NCBI GenBank assembly: GCA_019459325.1
Contig: JAIBFA010000013.1
Coordinates: 1-42,088 of the forward strand
Direction of reading: 5' to 3'
Length of the DNA stretch: 42,088 nucleotides
From: Thiobacillus sp.
GTDB taxonomy: Bacteria > Pseudomonadota > Gammaproteobacteria > Burkholderiales > Thiobacillaceae
The position numbers and the translations under genes are program-made. This document shows positions 32,483 to 41,270 of the stretch, one piece after another. A model generated the notes under the pieces. That model saw only the letters and a list, made by a program, of their open reading frames with translations, had not been told where the DNA came from and did no database searches. Position 1 is the first letter of the stretch. Every line of letters begins with the position of its first letter.

Positions 32483-33631
32483 TCATTTCAAGTGCGGCTC
32501 GATCTCGCGCCGCCGGGCTTCATCGAGATGCGGCACAATTTCGCGCCGCAGGAAGGTATGGAAATGCATCATGCCGTCTTCCAGCGGCGACTGATACGGC
32601 CCGGTCTCCGAAATGCCCTGCTGATGCAGCGCGCGCCGCCCCTTGTGCATGCGCTCGCAGATGTCCTCGTCTTCCACCGCGGTCTCGTGATACGCCGCCT
32701 GCTCGGCCTCGACGAAGGCACGTTCGAACAGTGCGATATCCTCGGGGTAATAGAACTCGACGATATTGCTGCACGACTCCACACCGGTCGGCACGATCGA
32801 CGACACGACCAGCACGTGCGGATACCACTCGACCATCAGGCCTGGATAATAGGTCAGCCAGATGGAGCCGTGCGCAGGCGTCCTGCCCTGCTGATACGCC
32901 AGCACCTGCTCGTGCCATTTCTGGTACACCGGCGAACCCGCCTTGGCCAGACCGCGATTCACCCCCACCGTCTGCACCGACCACCAGTCGCCGTATTCCC
33001 ACTTGAGGTCGTCGCAGGTGACGAAATGGCCGAGGCCGGGATGATAGGGCGCGACGTGGTAGTCCTCCAGATACACCTCGATGAAAGTCTTCCAGTTGCA
33101 CGCATACTGCGTCACCTGCACGCGGTCGAGCATGAAGCCGGAGAAATCCAGTTCGCGCGCCGCCTGCATGCCGGCCAGATCGGCTCTGACGTCCCGTTCG
33201 CCGGCGAACAGCAGCCCCTGCCAGTTCTTGAGGCCACTGCCATTGAGGTTGAGGCAGGGATTGCCGGGAAATTCCGGCGCGCCCATCAGCCTGCCCTGAC
33301 TGTCGTAGGTCCAGCGGTGAATCGGGCAGACGATGTTGTTCGACGGCAGCTTGCCGCGCCCGGTCAGCATCAGCGCCTGGCGATGACGGCACACGTTGGA
33401 CAGCAGCTCGATGCCCGATCCGCTGTTGACCAGAATTTTCGCGCCGTCGAATTTTTCCAGCGCGTGATAGTCGCCCGACTCGGGCACCATCAATTGATGG
33501 CCCGCATAGCCGGGACCGCGCTTAAACAAATGCTCGAGTTCCAGTTGGTAGATGACTGGATCGAAATACCAGGAAACTGGCAACTGAGGCGAAGTTAGCG
33601 ACAAGGCGCTGGATTCGGCGAGATCGCTCAT
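32483..33631 (-). CDS. Rieske aromatic-ring-hydroxylating-type oxygenase alpha subunit
   Basis: A 382-residue oxygenase component. The [2Fe-2S] Rieske site is C81-R-H83 (in NVCRHRQ) and C102-x-x-H105 (in VCPIHRW). The mononuclear iron site is seen as FIEVYLEDYHVAPYHPGL (183-200), with H192 and H197 as ligands and D190 as the bridging acid; the third ligand would lie in the C-terminal domain. The family hydroxylates or demethylates small organic compounds using electrons from a reductase. No ferredoxin, reductase or beta-subunit gene is nearby, so it must borrow an electron donor. Substrate unknown. A terminator follows and a conspicuous hairpin precedes it (33718-33740). Confidence 0.9.
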   Translation of the reverse strand: MSDLAESSALSLTSPQLPVSWYFDPVIYQLELEHLFKRGPGYAGHQLMVPESGDYHALEKFDGAKILVNSGSGIELLSNVCRHRQALMLTGRGKLPSNNIVCPIHRWTYDSQGRLMGAPEFPGNPCLNLNGSGLKNWQGLLFAGERDVRADLAGMQAARELDFSGFMLDRVQVTQYACNWKTFIEVYLEDYHVAPYHPGLGHFVTCDDLKWEYGDWWSVQTVGVNRGLAKAGSPVYQKWHEQVLAYQQGRTPAHGSIWLTYYPGLMVEWYPHVLVVSSIVPTGVESCSNIVEFYYPEDIALFERAFVEAEQAAYHETAVEDEDICERMHKGRRALHQQGISETGPYQSPLEDGMMHFHTFLRREIVPHLDEARRREIEPHLK

Positions 33632-33717
33632 GGCGTACCCTACTCAAAACCAAGCCCCCTCCAGAAACGGTACTGGAGCGGCAAGCGTGATCGTGAAACG
33701 ACCACCATTAAAATAAT

Positions 33718-33740
33718 ATCGGGGCGATAATCGCCCCGAT
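33718..33740 (-). repeat. Perfect 10-bp hairpin upstream of the Rieske gene
   Basis: ATCGGGGCGA (33718-33727), loop TAA, TCGCCCCGAT (33731-33740). Read on the minus strand it is followed by ATTATTTTAA, a weak U-rich tail, and lies about 87 bases before the Rieske gene start. It could be an attenuator in a leader or an operator. A second palindrome GGAGGCGCCTCC is at 33833-33844, in the same 262-base gene-free stretch before xseB. Confidence 0.55.
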
Positions 33741-33893
33741 GCCCACCGGATTTACGGATGAACTCCCTGCCTGGATACAACGCGGCACGACACAGGGAAA
33801 GCGGGAAATTCTAGCATAGCCCCCTGCCCCGGGGAGGCGCCTCCGCCCTGAATTTGTTAAAGTAGCGTCCTTTCTCCGCCGGGTCCGATATTC

Positions 33894-34136
33894 ATGGCCA
33901 AATCCCGCGCCGCCACGCCTCCCAAAGATTACGAATCCGCACTGGCCGAACTGGACACCATTGTGGCTGAAATGGAATCCGGCCAGTTGCCCCTGGAAGC
34001 CTCGCTGACGGCCTACAAGCGCGGGGCCGAGTTGCTCCAGTACTGCCGGCAACAACTGGCGAACGCCGAGCAGCAGGTAAAAATCCTGGAAAACGGTAGC
34101 CTGCAGCCCTTCAGGACAGAAGACGCCGATGAGTGA
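33894..34136 (+). CDS. xseB: Exodeoxyribonuclease VII small subunit
   Basis: An 80-residue two-helix protein (YESALAELDTIVAEMESGQL, then LPLEASLTAYKRGAELLQYC) with the exact family pattern and length. With XseA it forms the ssDNA-specific exonuclease VII used in mismatch and crosslink repair; XseA is not in the window. The ATG at 33894 starts MAKSRAATPPKDYE. Its stop overlaps the ispA start by 8 bases. The order xseB-ispA-dxs is the common proteobacterial arrangement. Confidence 0.95.
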   Translation: MAKSRAATPPKDYESALAELDTIVAEMESGQLPLEASLTAYKRGAELLQYCRQQLANAEQQVKILENGSLQPFRTEDADE

Positions 34137-35016
34137 TTTTGCCGCCTGGACACAGGCATGCCAGGCCCGCATGGAAAGCGTGCTGGCCGCATGGCTCCCT
34201 CCCGCCCATATTGCGCCGCAGCGCCTGCACGAAGCGATGCGCTATGCGGTGCTGGGCGGCGGCAAGCGCGTGCGCCCGCTGCTGGCGTTTGCCGCCGGCG
34301 AGGTTGCAGGTGCCGACCCCGAACGGGTGCAGCATGCCGCAGCGGCGGTGGAACTGATCCACGCCTATTCGCTGGTGCACGACGACATGCCGGCGATGGA
34401 CGACGACGCATTGCGGCGCGGCAAGCCCACGGTCCATGTGGAATTCGACGAGGCCACCGCGCTGCTGGTAGGCGACGCCCTGCAGAGCCTGGCGTTCGAC
34501 ATCCTCGCTTCGCAGCCGCTGGCCGCCGATGCGGCCACCCAGCTCAACATGGTGCAGGTGCTGGCCCAGGCAGCCGGCTCGCGCGGCATGGCCGGCGGCC
34601 AGGCGATCGATCTCGCCAGCGTCGGCAAGCCGCTCGACCTGACCGAACTGGAATTCATGCACATCCACAAGACCGGCGCGCTGATCCGTGCCTCGGTGCT
34701 GCTGGGTGCGCAATGCGGCACCGTGACCGACGCGACCACCGCCGCGCTCGACCACTACGCCAAATGCATCGGGCTCGCCTTCCAGGTGGTCGACGACGTG
34801 CTCGACGCCGAAGCGCCCACCGCCACGCTGGGCAAGACCGCCGGCAAGGACGCGGCCAACAACAAGCCGACCTACGTCAGTCTGCTCGGTGTGGCGCGCG
34901 CACGCGAACTGGCGCAGGAACTGCGCGCCGACGCCCACGCCGCACTGGACAAACTTGGCGCACCTGCCGCACGGCTGCGCCAGCTGGCCGACTTCGTGGT
35001 TGAGCGGACGTTCTGA
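34129..35016 (+). CDS. ispA: Farnesyl diphosphate synthase (geranyltranstransferase)
   Basis: A 295-residue trans-prenyltransferase that builds farnesyl diphosphate from IPP and DMAPP for quinones and undecaprenyl carriers. The first aspartate-rich motif is DDMPAMDDD (85-93) and the second DDVLD (222-226); GGGKRVRP (43-50) binds the diphosphate. Length is typical (299 in E. coli). It overlaps xseB by 8 bases and ends 1 base before the dxs ATG, so all three genes form one transcript linking isoprenoid precursor supply (dxs) with chain elongation. Confidence 0.96.
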   Translation: MSDFAAWTQACQARMESVLAAWLPPAHIAPQRLHEAMRYAVLGGGKRVRPLLAFAAGEVAGADPERVQHAAAAVELIHAYSLVHDDMPAMDDDALRRGKPTVHVEFDEATALLVGDALQSLAFDILASQPLAADAATQLNMVQVLAQAAGSRGMAGGQAIDLASVGKPLDLTELEFMHIHKTGALIRASVLLGAQCGTVTDATTAALDHYAKCIGLAFQVVDDVLDAEAPTATLGKTAGKDAANNKPTYVSLLGVARARELAQELRADAHAALDKLGAPAARLRQLADFVVERTF

Positions 35017-35017
35017 C

Positions 35018-36874
35018 ATGACCACCTCTTTGCTCGACACCCTCCATACTCCCGCCGACCTGCGGGCGCTTGCGCCTGACGACCTGCCGAAGCTGGCGGC
35101 CGAACTGCGCACGTTCCTGGTGGATTCCGTCGCCCATACCGGAGGCCATCTGGCTTCGAATCTGGGCGCAGTGGAACTCACCCTGGCGCTGCACTATGTG
35201 TACGACACCCCGCGCGATCGCATCGTATGGGATGTCGGCCACCAGAGTTACACCCACAAGATTCTCACCGGACGTCGTGAAGCGATGGCTGGCCTGCGCC
35301 AGGCCGGCGGCATCGCCGGGTTTCCGCGCCGTGCCGAAAGCGAGTTCGATGCTTTCGGCACCGGCCATTCCAGCACCTCGATCTCGGCCGCGCTCGGCAT
35401 GGCCGAGGCATTTCACCAACTCGGTTCCGACCAGCGCGCGGTAGCGGTCATCGGCGACGGCGCGATGACGGCCGGCATGGCGTTCGAGGCGCTCAACAAC
35501 GCCGGCGCCACGGATCTGCCACTCTTGGTGGTGCTGAACGACAACGACATGTCGATCTCGCCCAACGTCGGCGCCTTGAACAATTATCTGGCCCGGCTGA
35601 TGTCAGGCAAGTTCTACGCGGCGGCACGGCGAGCCGGCGAGAAGGTCCTGTCGGTCGCACCGCCGATTCGCGAGCTCGCCAAGCGCGCCGAGGAACACAT
35701 GAAAGGCATGGTGACGCCGGGTACGCTGTTCGAGGAATTCGGCTTCAACTACATCGGCCCGATCGACGGCCACGACCTCGACGTGCTGCTGGACACGCTC
35801 TCCAACATCAAGCAGTTGAGCGGCCCGCAGTTCCTGCACGTGGTGACCAAAAAGGGCAAGGGCTACGAGCCGGCCGAAACCAACCCCTGCCTGTACCACG
35901 GGGTGTCGCGCTTCGACCCCGCCGCAGGAATGGCCGAAAAGTCCGGCGGCAAGCCCACCTACACGCAGATATTCGGCGACTGGCTGTGCGACATGGCAGC
36001 GGCGGACTCGCGGCTGGTCGGCATCACCCCGGCGATGCGCGAAGGCTCGGGGCTGGTGCGCTTCTCGCAGGAATTCCCGAAGCGGTATTTCGATGTCGGC
36101 ATCGCCGAACAGCACGCGCTGACCTTCGCCGCCGGCCTCGCGTGCGAAGGGGTGAAACCCGTTGTGGCGATCTACTCGACCTTTCTGCAGCGTGCCTACG
36201 ATCAGCTGATCCACGACATCGCGCTGCAGGACCTGCCGGTGATGCTGGCGATCGACCGCGCCGGGCTGGTCGGCGCCGATGGCCCGACGCATGCCGGCAG
36301 CTTCGATCTCTCCTTCCTGCGCTGCATTCCCAACATGCTGATTGCCGCGCCGTCGGACGAGAACGAGTGCCGCCGTCTGCTGACCACCGCCTTTCTGCAC
36401 GCCGGTCCCTCGGCGGTACGCTACCCGCGCGGCAGCGGCGCCGGCGCCGCGATCGAACCCGGCCTCGAACCGCTCGCAATCGGCAAGGGCGTACTGCGCC
36501 GCAGCGGCCGCGATGTGGCGCTGATCGCATTCGGCAGCCTGGTCACGCCTGCGCTTGCCGCCGCCGAGTCTCTCGACGCCAGCGTGGCCGACATGCGCTT
36601 CGTGAAACCGCTCGACATCGACCTGCTGCGCGAGCTGGCGCAAGGCCATCACCTGCTGGTCACGCTGGAGGAAAACGCGGTGGCGGGCGGCGCCGGCGCC
36701 GGTGTGGCCGAAGCGCTGGCCGAACTGGGTATAAACGTGCCGATCCTGCATCTAGGCCTGCCCGACACCTTCATCGAACACGGCGACCCGCTCAGGATGC
36801 TGGCGAACTGCGGGCTCGACGCGGCAGGAATCGAACAGGCCGTCCGTCAGCGGATAACCCTATTACCCGAGTAG
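35018..36874 (+). CDS. dxs: 1-deoxy-D-xylulose-5-phosphate synthase
   Basis: A 618-residue thiamine-diphosphate enzyme that joins pyruvate and glyceraldehyde 3-phosphate in the first step of the MEP isoprenoid pathway; the product also feeds thiamine and pyridoxal synthesis. The ThDP/Mg motif GDGAMTAG (about 146-153) with N in LNNAG, the substrate-side GHLASNLG, and the [12 protein letters not shown] loop (about 417-428) are intact. Length matches the family (620). The ATG at 35018 ([18 protein letters not shown]) is chosen over upstream codons because it follows ispA at once and fits the family start. No terminator follows before folE2, which has its own promoter. Confidence 0.97.
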   Translation: MTTSLLDTLHTPADLRALAPDDLPKLAAELRTFLVDSVAHTGGHLASNLGAVELTLALHYVYDTPRDRIVWDVGHQSYTHKILTGRREAMAGLRQAGGIAGFPRRAESEFDAFGTGHSSTSISAALGMAEAFHQLGSDQRAVAVIGDGAMTAGMAFEALNNAGATDLPLLVVLNDNDMSISPNVGALNNYLARLMSGKFYAAARRAGEKVLSVAPPIRELAKRAEEHMKGMVTPGTLFEEFGFNYIGPIDGHDLDVLLDTLSNIKQLSGPQFLHVVTKKGKGYEPAETNPCLYHGVSRFDPAAGMAEKSGGKPTYTQIFGDWLCDMAAADSRLVGITPAMREGSGLVRFSQEFPKRYFDVGIAEQHALTFAAGLACEGVKPVVAIYSTFLQRAYDQLIHDIALQDLPVMLAIDRAGLVGADGPTHAGSFDLSFLRCIPNMLIAAPSDENECRRLLTTAFLHAGPSAVRYPRGSGAGAAIEPGLEPLAIGKGVLRRSGRDVALIAFGSLVTPALAAAESLDASVADMRFVKPLDIDLLRELAQGHHLLVTLEENAVAGGAGAGVAEALAELGINVPILHLGLPDTFIEHGDPLRMLANCGLDAAGIEQAVRQRITLLPE

Positions 36875-36916
36875 TTTACTCAACTATTCCAGCAGTTTAT
36901 ACTCAGTCTAAACTGC
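36875..36916 (+). promoter_or_regulatory. folE2 promoter with overlapping dyad
   Basis: TTTACT (36875-36880), a 17-base spacer and TATACT (36898-36903) form a good sigma-70 promoter. An inverted repeat GCAGTTTA (36892-36899), 9-base spacer, TAAACTGC (36909-36916) covers the -10 element and the likely start site, where a bound repressor would block RNA polymerase. It does not fit the Zur consensus as I know it. The folE2 ATG lies 22 bases further on with AAGGAG upstream. Confidence 0.6.
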
Positions 36917-36938
36917 ACAAAGACTTAAGGAGCCTGCC

Positions 36939-37748
36939 ATGAACCAGATTTGCGATACCGCCGTTTGCATGCCGGACGTGCAAAGCTCGGCCGACACACG
37001 GCAAATCGCCATCAACAAGGTCGGCATCAAGAGCATCCGCCACCCGGTCCGGGTGGCGGACAAAAGCGGCGGCGTTCAGCACACCATCGCCACCTTCAAC
37101 ATGTACGTGTACCTGCCCCACAATTTCAAGGGCACGCACATGTCGCGCTTCATTGAAATCCTCAACACGCGCGAGCGCGAGATTTCGGTCGAGAATTTCG
37201 AAGGCATGTTGCGCCAGATGGTCGAACGTCTGGAGGCCGAATCGGGCTACATCGAGATGAGTTTCCCCTATTTCGTCAACAAGGCGGCGCCCATCTCGGG
37301 CGTGCAGAGTCTGCTCGATTACGAAGTCACCTTCGTCGGGTCCCTCGAAAACGGCCAGTACGTCCACACCACCAAGGTTGTGGTGCCGGTGACCAGCCTG
37401 TGCCCGTGCTCGAAGAAAATCTCCGATTACGGCGCGCACAACCAGCGCTCCCACGTCACCGTCAGCGCAAAAACCAACGGTTTCCTGTGGATCGAGGACT
37501 TGGTGCGCAAGGTCGAAGACCAGGCCTCGTGTGAACTGTTCGGCCTGCTGAAGCGGCCGGACGAAAAATACGTGACCGAACGCGCCTACGACAACCCCAA
37601 ATTCGTCGAGGACATCGTGCGCGACGTTGCCGCAGCGATGAACGCCGAGCCGCTGATCGACGCGTACGCGGTGGAAGCCGAGAATTTCGAGTCCATCCAC
37701 AATCACAGCGCATACGCGCTGATCGAGCGCGACAAGACGAAGCAATAA
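36939..37748 (+). CDS. folE2: GTP cyclohydrolase FolE2 (type IB)
   Basis: A 269-residue enzyme converting GTP to 7,8-dihydroneopterin triphosphate, the first step of folate and related pterin synthesis. Recognised by [25 protein letters not shown], the metal-site SLCPCSK (C155) and [20 protein letters not shown] (E199 probably completes the site), and the GAHNQRSHV loop. Unlike FolE (type IA), the IB enzyme can work with several divalent metals, so bacteria often use it when zinc is scarce. It has its own promoter with a dyad. A 22-bp inverted repeat follows the stop. Confidence 0.95.
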   Translation: MNQICDTAVCMPDVQSSADTRQIAINKVGIKSIRHPVRVADKSGGVQHTIATFNMYVYLPHNFKGTHMSRFIEILNTREREISVENFEGMLRQMVERLEAESGYIEMSFPYFVNKAAPISGVQSLLDYEVTFVGSLENGQYVHTTKVVVPVTSLCPCSKKISDYGAHNQRSHVTVSAKTNGFLWIEDLVRKVEDQASCELFGLLKRPDEKYVTERAYDNPKFVEDIVRDVAAAMNAEPLIDAYAVEAENFESIHNHSAYALIERDKTKQ

Positions 37749-37756
37749 ACGCTGCG

Positions 37757-37801
37757 CGCCAAAGCGACAAGGCCTGCAATGCAGGCCTTGTCGCTTTGGC
37801 G
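37757..37801. terminator. 22-bp perfect inverted repeat between convergent genes
   Basis: The 22-base arms 37757-37778 and 37780-37801 are perfect reverse complements around a single A. It begins 8 bases after the folE2 stop and ends 12 bases before the stop of the convergent protease gene. It most likely acts as a two-way terminator or transcript-end stabiliser, though real T-tracts are missing on both sides. Confidence 0.75.
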
Positions 37802-37813
37802 GGCAGCCCCAAA

Positions 37814-38464
37814 TCAATACCGCTGCGTCAGCGTCATCGTCTGCCCGTCGCGCTTCATCTCCATGCGATTCAGAAAACTCATCCCCAGCAGCGGCATGCT
37901 CAGACCGGTTTCCACCACCATGCCGTCCACCTGATTAAGCGTAATGCTGCCGACCTTGACCGTGTTGAACTTGACGCGCCAGGCCGGCACCACACCCGCG
38001 GCGGTGCCGACGCCGACAGCCTGACCTGCCTTGTAGTCGAGCCCCATGCGTTTGGCTTCGGCTGCATTGATGGCGATGCTGGTGGCGCCGGTGTCTACCA
38101 GGAAACTTACCGGATAGCCGTTGAGCGACCCGGCGGCCGCAAAGTGTCCACGCGCATCGGCAGTGAGCGACACGCTCTGGCGCTCGCCGGTCGCGGCTCC
38201 GCCTGCAAACGATTGCCCCATGCCGAGGGTGCGACGTTTGCCATCGACAGCGAAGCTGGCGCTGCCGGAATCAGCGGCAATCAGCTTCACCCCCTGTACC
38301 GTCTGCCCCACACTGAGCGTGCGCGGCTTGCCGCCGTCGATGCTGACGATGGCCTTGTCCTTGAACAGCCCCACCACCGACACGCTGGCCGCCCACGCCG
38401 CTGTGCAGACGAGCCACCCTGCGGCTATGATGCTTGCGATTGATTTCTTGCTGAGAGCCATCAT
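37814..38464 (-). CDS. Retropepsin-like aspartic protease (TIGR02281-type)
   Basis: A 216-residue exported protein. Residues 8-26 are a signal peptide or anchor (SIIAAGWLVCTAAWA). The region 28-90 is a beta-rich domain (VSVVGLFKDKAIVSIDGGKP) often placed before the protease domain. The catalytic motif FLVDTGATSIAI (121-132; D124) and the downstream flap PLLGMSFLNRMEM match the retropepsin-like family, which acts as a homodimer with one Asp per chain. Two starts are possible (MM); the outer one at 38464 has AGGA 6 bases upstream. The start codon overlaps that of the divergent amidotransferase gene within CATG. Substrate unknown. Confidence 0.88.
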   Translation of the reverse strand: MMALSKKSIASIIAAGWLVCTAAWAASVSVVGLFKDKAIVSIDGGKPRTLSVGQTVQGVKLIAADSGSASFAVDGKRRTLGMGQSFAGGAATGERQSVSLTADARGHFAAAGSLNGYPVSFLVDTGATSIAINAAEAKRMGLDYKAGQAVGVGTAAGVVPAWRVKFNTVKVGSITLNQVDGMVVETGLSMPLLGMSFLNRMEMKRDGQTMTLTQRY

Positions 38465-39173
38465 GCATCCTGTTTTGATTTTTCGTCATTCCCCCACCGA
38501 AGGGCCGGGGTATTTCACCACGTTTTTGGACCGCCACGGCATTCCCTGGAAACTGGTGCGCATCGACGCCGGAGACGCCGTGCCCGATACCCTTAACGGC
38601 GTTTCCGGCATCTGCTTGATGGGCGGACACATGAGTGTGAACGACGATCTTCCCTGGATCCCGCCGCTGCTGGCGCTGATTCGCCAGGCCGTCGCGGCTG
38701 ACATCCCGGTGATCGGCCACTGTCTGGGCGGACAGCTGATGGCCAAGGCGCTGGGCGGTTCGGTCGGCGCCAACCCGGCCAAGGAGATCGGCTGGGGCGA
38801 CGTCCGCATCACCGACGCCGAGGCCGCGCGTCCCTGGCTCGGCGATGCCACGGCGCCCATGCTGGCGTTCCACTGGCACGGCGAGACCTTCAGCCTGCCG
38901 CCCGGTGCCACCCGCATCCTCGACAGCGCCTTCTGCGCCAACCAGGCCTATGTGCTGAACGACCGCCATATCGGCATGCAATGCCATGTCGAAATGACCC
39001 CCGAACTCATCGCCAGTTGGTGCGACAACGGTGCCGCCGAAATCGCTGCCAGCGACAGCCCCGGCGTGCAGTCGCCCGACGCGATTCAGGCGGATCTGGC
39101 TGCCCGCACCGGCCGCCTGCATCAGCTGGCCGACAAAATTTATTACCGCTGGATTCAAGAGCTTAGAAAATAA
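38463..39173 (+). CDS. Class I glutamine amidotransferase-like protein
   Basis: A 236-residue protein of the GuaA-amidotransferase-like group. The nucleophile C87 is in IGHCLGGQLMAKALGG and the His-Glu pair in CHVEMT (H175, E177), with FHWHGETFSLP between them; all triad residues are present. Stand-alone members hydrolyse gamma-glutamyl bonds in small molecules or act as unknown amidotransferases; no synthetase partner is next to it. ATG at 38463 (MHPVLIFRHSPTEGPG) is the family start; it overlaps the divergent protease start by two bases, so each gene's promoter must lie inside the other. Confidence 0.88.
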   Translation: MHPVLIFRHSPTEGPGYFTTFLDRHGIPWKLVRIDAGDAVPDTLNGVSGICLMGGHMSVNDDLPWIPPLLALIRQAVAADIPVIGHCLGGQLMAKALGGSVGANPAKEIGWGDVRITDAEAARPWLGDATAPMLAFHWHGETFSLPPGATRILDSAFCANQAYVLNDRHIGMQCHVEMTPELIASWCDNGAAEIAASDSPGVQSPDAIQADLAARTGRLHQLADKIYYRWIQELRK

Positions 39174-39296
39174 TCGTGCAGGCGCCCCGAGAAGACCCTA
39201 GACAGCCGCATCGCGCGGCGTAGGATAGGCACCGGAGTCATATCCAGTCCCAAATGCATCACCTGAATACCTGAAACAGGAAATATTGGAGGATTT

Positions 39297-39710
39297 ATGC
39301 AAAACGTCGACTACACCAACTTCGATTTCGGCGAACGCCTGAACAGCTTCATTCACGAAGTGATGAATTATGGCGGCGCGCCCCGCACCGAAGCCGACCT
39401 CACCGAGGGCCAGAAAGTCTTCGTGCGCGCGGTCAAGCGCGAAATGGTCAAATACGCCGACCCCAACCGCCACGGCTACCCGCACAACCTGCTGGAACAG
39501 ATGGAATCCTTCACCCGCACCATCGGCGACCTGCACAACTCCTACTTCGACTCGGGCATGCGCAAGGTCAGCGATTGTCTCTACAACCGTTGGAAAATGC
39601 TCTACGAAGAAACCAAAAAGCTGGCTGCAGCCGGGGCCGACACCAAGCCTGCCTGGGTCGACGTGATCAAGACCGAGCAGACCGACATGCCGGCCTTCTT
39701 CGACGCCTAA
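39297..39710 (+). CDS. Uncharacterised soluble protein upstream of sat
   Basis: A 137-residue, mostly helical, soluble protein (MQNVDYTNFDFGERLNSFIH ... GYPHNLLEQMESFTRTIGDL ... SDCLYNRWKMLYEETKKL). No signal, cofactor motif or membrane helix; a single cysteine. The ATG at 39297 has a near-ideal GGAGG ribosome site, which suggests strong expression. A clear terminator at 39729-39755 separates it from sat, so it is its own unit, but it sits beside the sulfur-oxidation genes. I do not recognise a family. A role in sulfur metabolism is only suggested by position. Confidence 0.75.
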   Translation: MQNVDYTNFDFGERLNSFIHEVMNYGGAPRTEADLTEGQKVFVRAVKREMVKYADPNRHGYPHNLLEQMESFTRTIGDLHNSYFDSGMRKVSDCLYNRWKMLYEETKKLAAAGADTKPAWVDVIKTEQTDMPAFFDA

Positions 39711-39728
39711 GCGCTTGTAAAAATACAA

Positions 39729-39755
39729 AAAAAGCCCGGGCCGTCCGGGCTTTTT
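39729..39755 (+). terminator. Intrinsic terminator before sat
   Basis: AAAAAGCCCGG, loop GCCGT, CCGGGCTTTTT: an 11-bp stem ending in five T, 19 bases after the stop of the unknown gene. Because of the matching A-run it could work on both strands. Confidence 0.92.
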
Positions 39756-39877
39756 CATTTGCACGATTCAATATCAAACCCGCTTATCCTCAAATAAAAA
39801 TAAAGGATTATTCAGGCGTCAGACCGGGTGCTATGCTGCCCCGACTTGAATAACCCTAAAAAGTCTGAGGAGACAGC

Positions 39878-41086
39878 ATGTCCAAACTGGTACGCCCCCA
39901 CGGTGGCGGTGAACTCAAACCCCTGCTGCTGACGGGCGACGCACTCGCCGCCGAAAAATCCCGTGCTGCCTCGCTGCCCAAGGTCAAGATGTCCTCGCGC
40001 GAAACCGGCGACCTCATCATGATGGGCATCGGCGGTTTCACCCCGCTGGACGGCTTCATGACCCACGGCGACTGGGAAGGCGTGTGCGACGGCTTCAAGA
40101 TGGCCAACGGCCTGTTCTGGCCCATTCCCGTCACCCTCTCCACTGATGACGAGACTATCAAGGCCGGTGACGAGGTCGCACTGGTCGACGGCGAGACCGG
40201 CGACATCATGGGCACCATGAAGGTGACCGAGAAATACAGCATCGACAAGGCGCACGAGTGCATGCAGGTCTACAAGACCACCGACCTCGAGCACCCCGGC
40301 GTCAAGATGGTCATGGCCCAGGGCAAGTACAACCTCGCCGGCCCGGTCAAGGTCCTGTCCACCGGCAGCTTCAAGGAAGAATACGGCGACCAGTTCATGA
40401 CCCCGGCCGAAACCCGTGCCGCGTTCGAGAAAATGGGCTGGTCCAAGATCGCCGCGTTCCAGACCCGCAACCCGATGCACCGCTCGCACGAGTACCTGGC
40501 CAAGATCGCCATCGAGACCATGGACGGCGTGCTGGTTCACTCGCTGCTCGGCGCGCTGAAGCCGGGCGACATCCCCGCCGACGTGCGTTCCGAAGCCATC
40601 AGCGTGCTGGTCGACAACTACTTCGCTCCCAACACCGTGATCCAGGCCGGCTACCCGCTCGACATGCGCTACGCCGGTCCGCGCGAAGCGCTGCTGCACG
40701 CCCTGTTCCGCCAGAACTACGGCTGTTCGCACCTGATTGTCGGCCGCGACCACGCCGGCGTCGGCGATTATTACGGTCCGTTCGACGCGCAGAAGATTTT
40801 CGACGAGATCCCCAAGGACGCGCTCGAAACCAAGAACATGAATATCGACTGGACCTTCTGGTGCAAGAAGTGCGGCGGCATGGCCTCGCAGCGCACCTGC
40901 CCGCATACCAAGGACGACCGCATCCTGTTGTCCGGCACCAAGGTACGTTCGATGCTGTCCGAAGGCCAGGACCTGCCGGTTGAATTCAGTCGCCCGGAAG
41001 TGGCCAAGGTGCTGCAGAAATACTACGCCGGCCTCTCCGCGGAACAGAACGTCAAGGTCGAGTTGAAAGGCCACTCGGCAGCATGA
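39878..41086 (+). CDS. sat: Dissimilatory ATP sulfurylase
   Basis: A 402-residue enzyme. In sulfur oxidisers it runs in reverse: APS plus pyrophosphate gives ATP plus sulfate, a substrate-level phosphorylation. The nucleotide-site motif [13 protein letters not shown] (195-207, with HxxH at 201-204) and [12 protein letters not shown] (289-300) are intact. A CxxC...C..H cluster (C329, C332, C341, H343) is the zinc site of the homo-oligomeric dissimilatory type; no APS-kinase domain is attached. The ATG at 39878 has TGAGGAG 6-8 bases upstream; TATGCT at about 39831 may be its -10. It lies 184 bases before aprB, whose product complex makes its substrate APS. Confidence 0.97.
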   Translation: MSKLVRPHGGGELKPLLLTGDALAAEKSRAASLPKVKMSSRETGDLIMMGIGGFTPLDGFMTHGDWEGVCDGFKMANGLFWPIPVTLSTDDETIKAGDEVALVDGETGDIMGTMKVTEKYSIDKAHECMQVYKTTDLEHPGVKMVMAQGKYNLAGPVKVLSTGSFKEEYGDQFMTPAETRAAFEKMGWSKIAAFQTRNPMHRSHEYLAKIAIETMDGVLVHSLLGALKPGDIPADVRSEAISVLVDNYFAPNTVIQAGYPLDMRYAGPREALLHALFRQNYGCSHLIVGRDHAGVGDYYGPFDAQKIFDEIPKDALETKNMNIDWTFWCKKCGGMASQRTCPHTKDDRILLSGTKVRSMLSEGQDLPVEFSRPEVAKVLQKYYAGLSAEQNVKVELKGHSAA

Positions 41087-41270
41087 TTTTTCCCTCCGAC
41101 AGCCATGCCGGAGGGGGTGTGCCCTGTTCGCAGCAAGGATCGATCAGGGCAAGGGTTTTAGGACACGAGCCTACCGGAAGCGGATTCGCGAGTCGCCCCG
41201 GCCAAGGACGGGTTCAGTTCTAAGCGGACCGCGACGTACGCGGATTGTTAGCTAACTTTAGGAGACTGTA
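41087..41270 (+). other. sat-aprB intergenic region with three small hairpins
   Basis: 184 bases without a gene. Inverted repeats are CCCTCCG (41092-41098) / CGGAGGG (41109-41115), GCCCTG (41121-41126) / CAGGGC (41145-41150), and CCGCG (41229-41233) / CGCGG (41239-41243). None has a T-tract, so they may be processing or stabilising structures in a sat-aprBA transcript, or mark a separate aprBA leader. GGAG lies 8 bases before the aprB ATG. Confidence 0.45.

Noticed and set aside
33708-34172. A minus-strand frame of 154 codons over xseB
   Set aside because: Antisense to a certain gene; its end falls inside the hairpin upstream of the Rieske gene.
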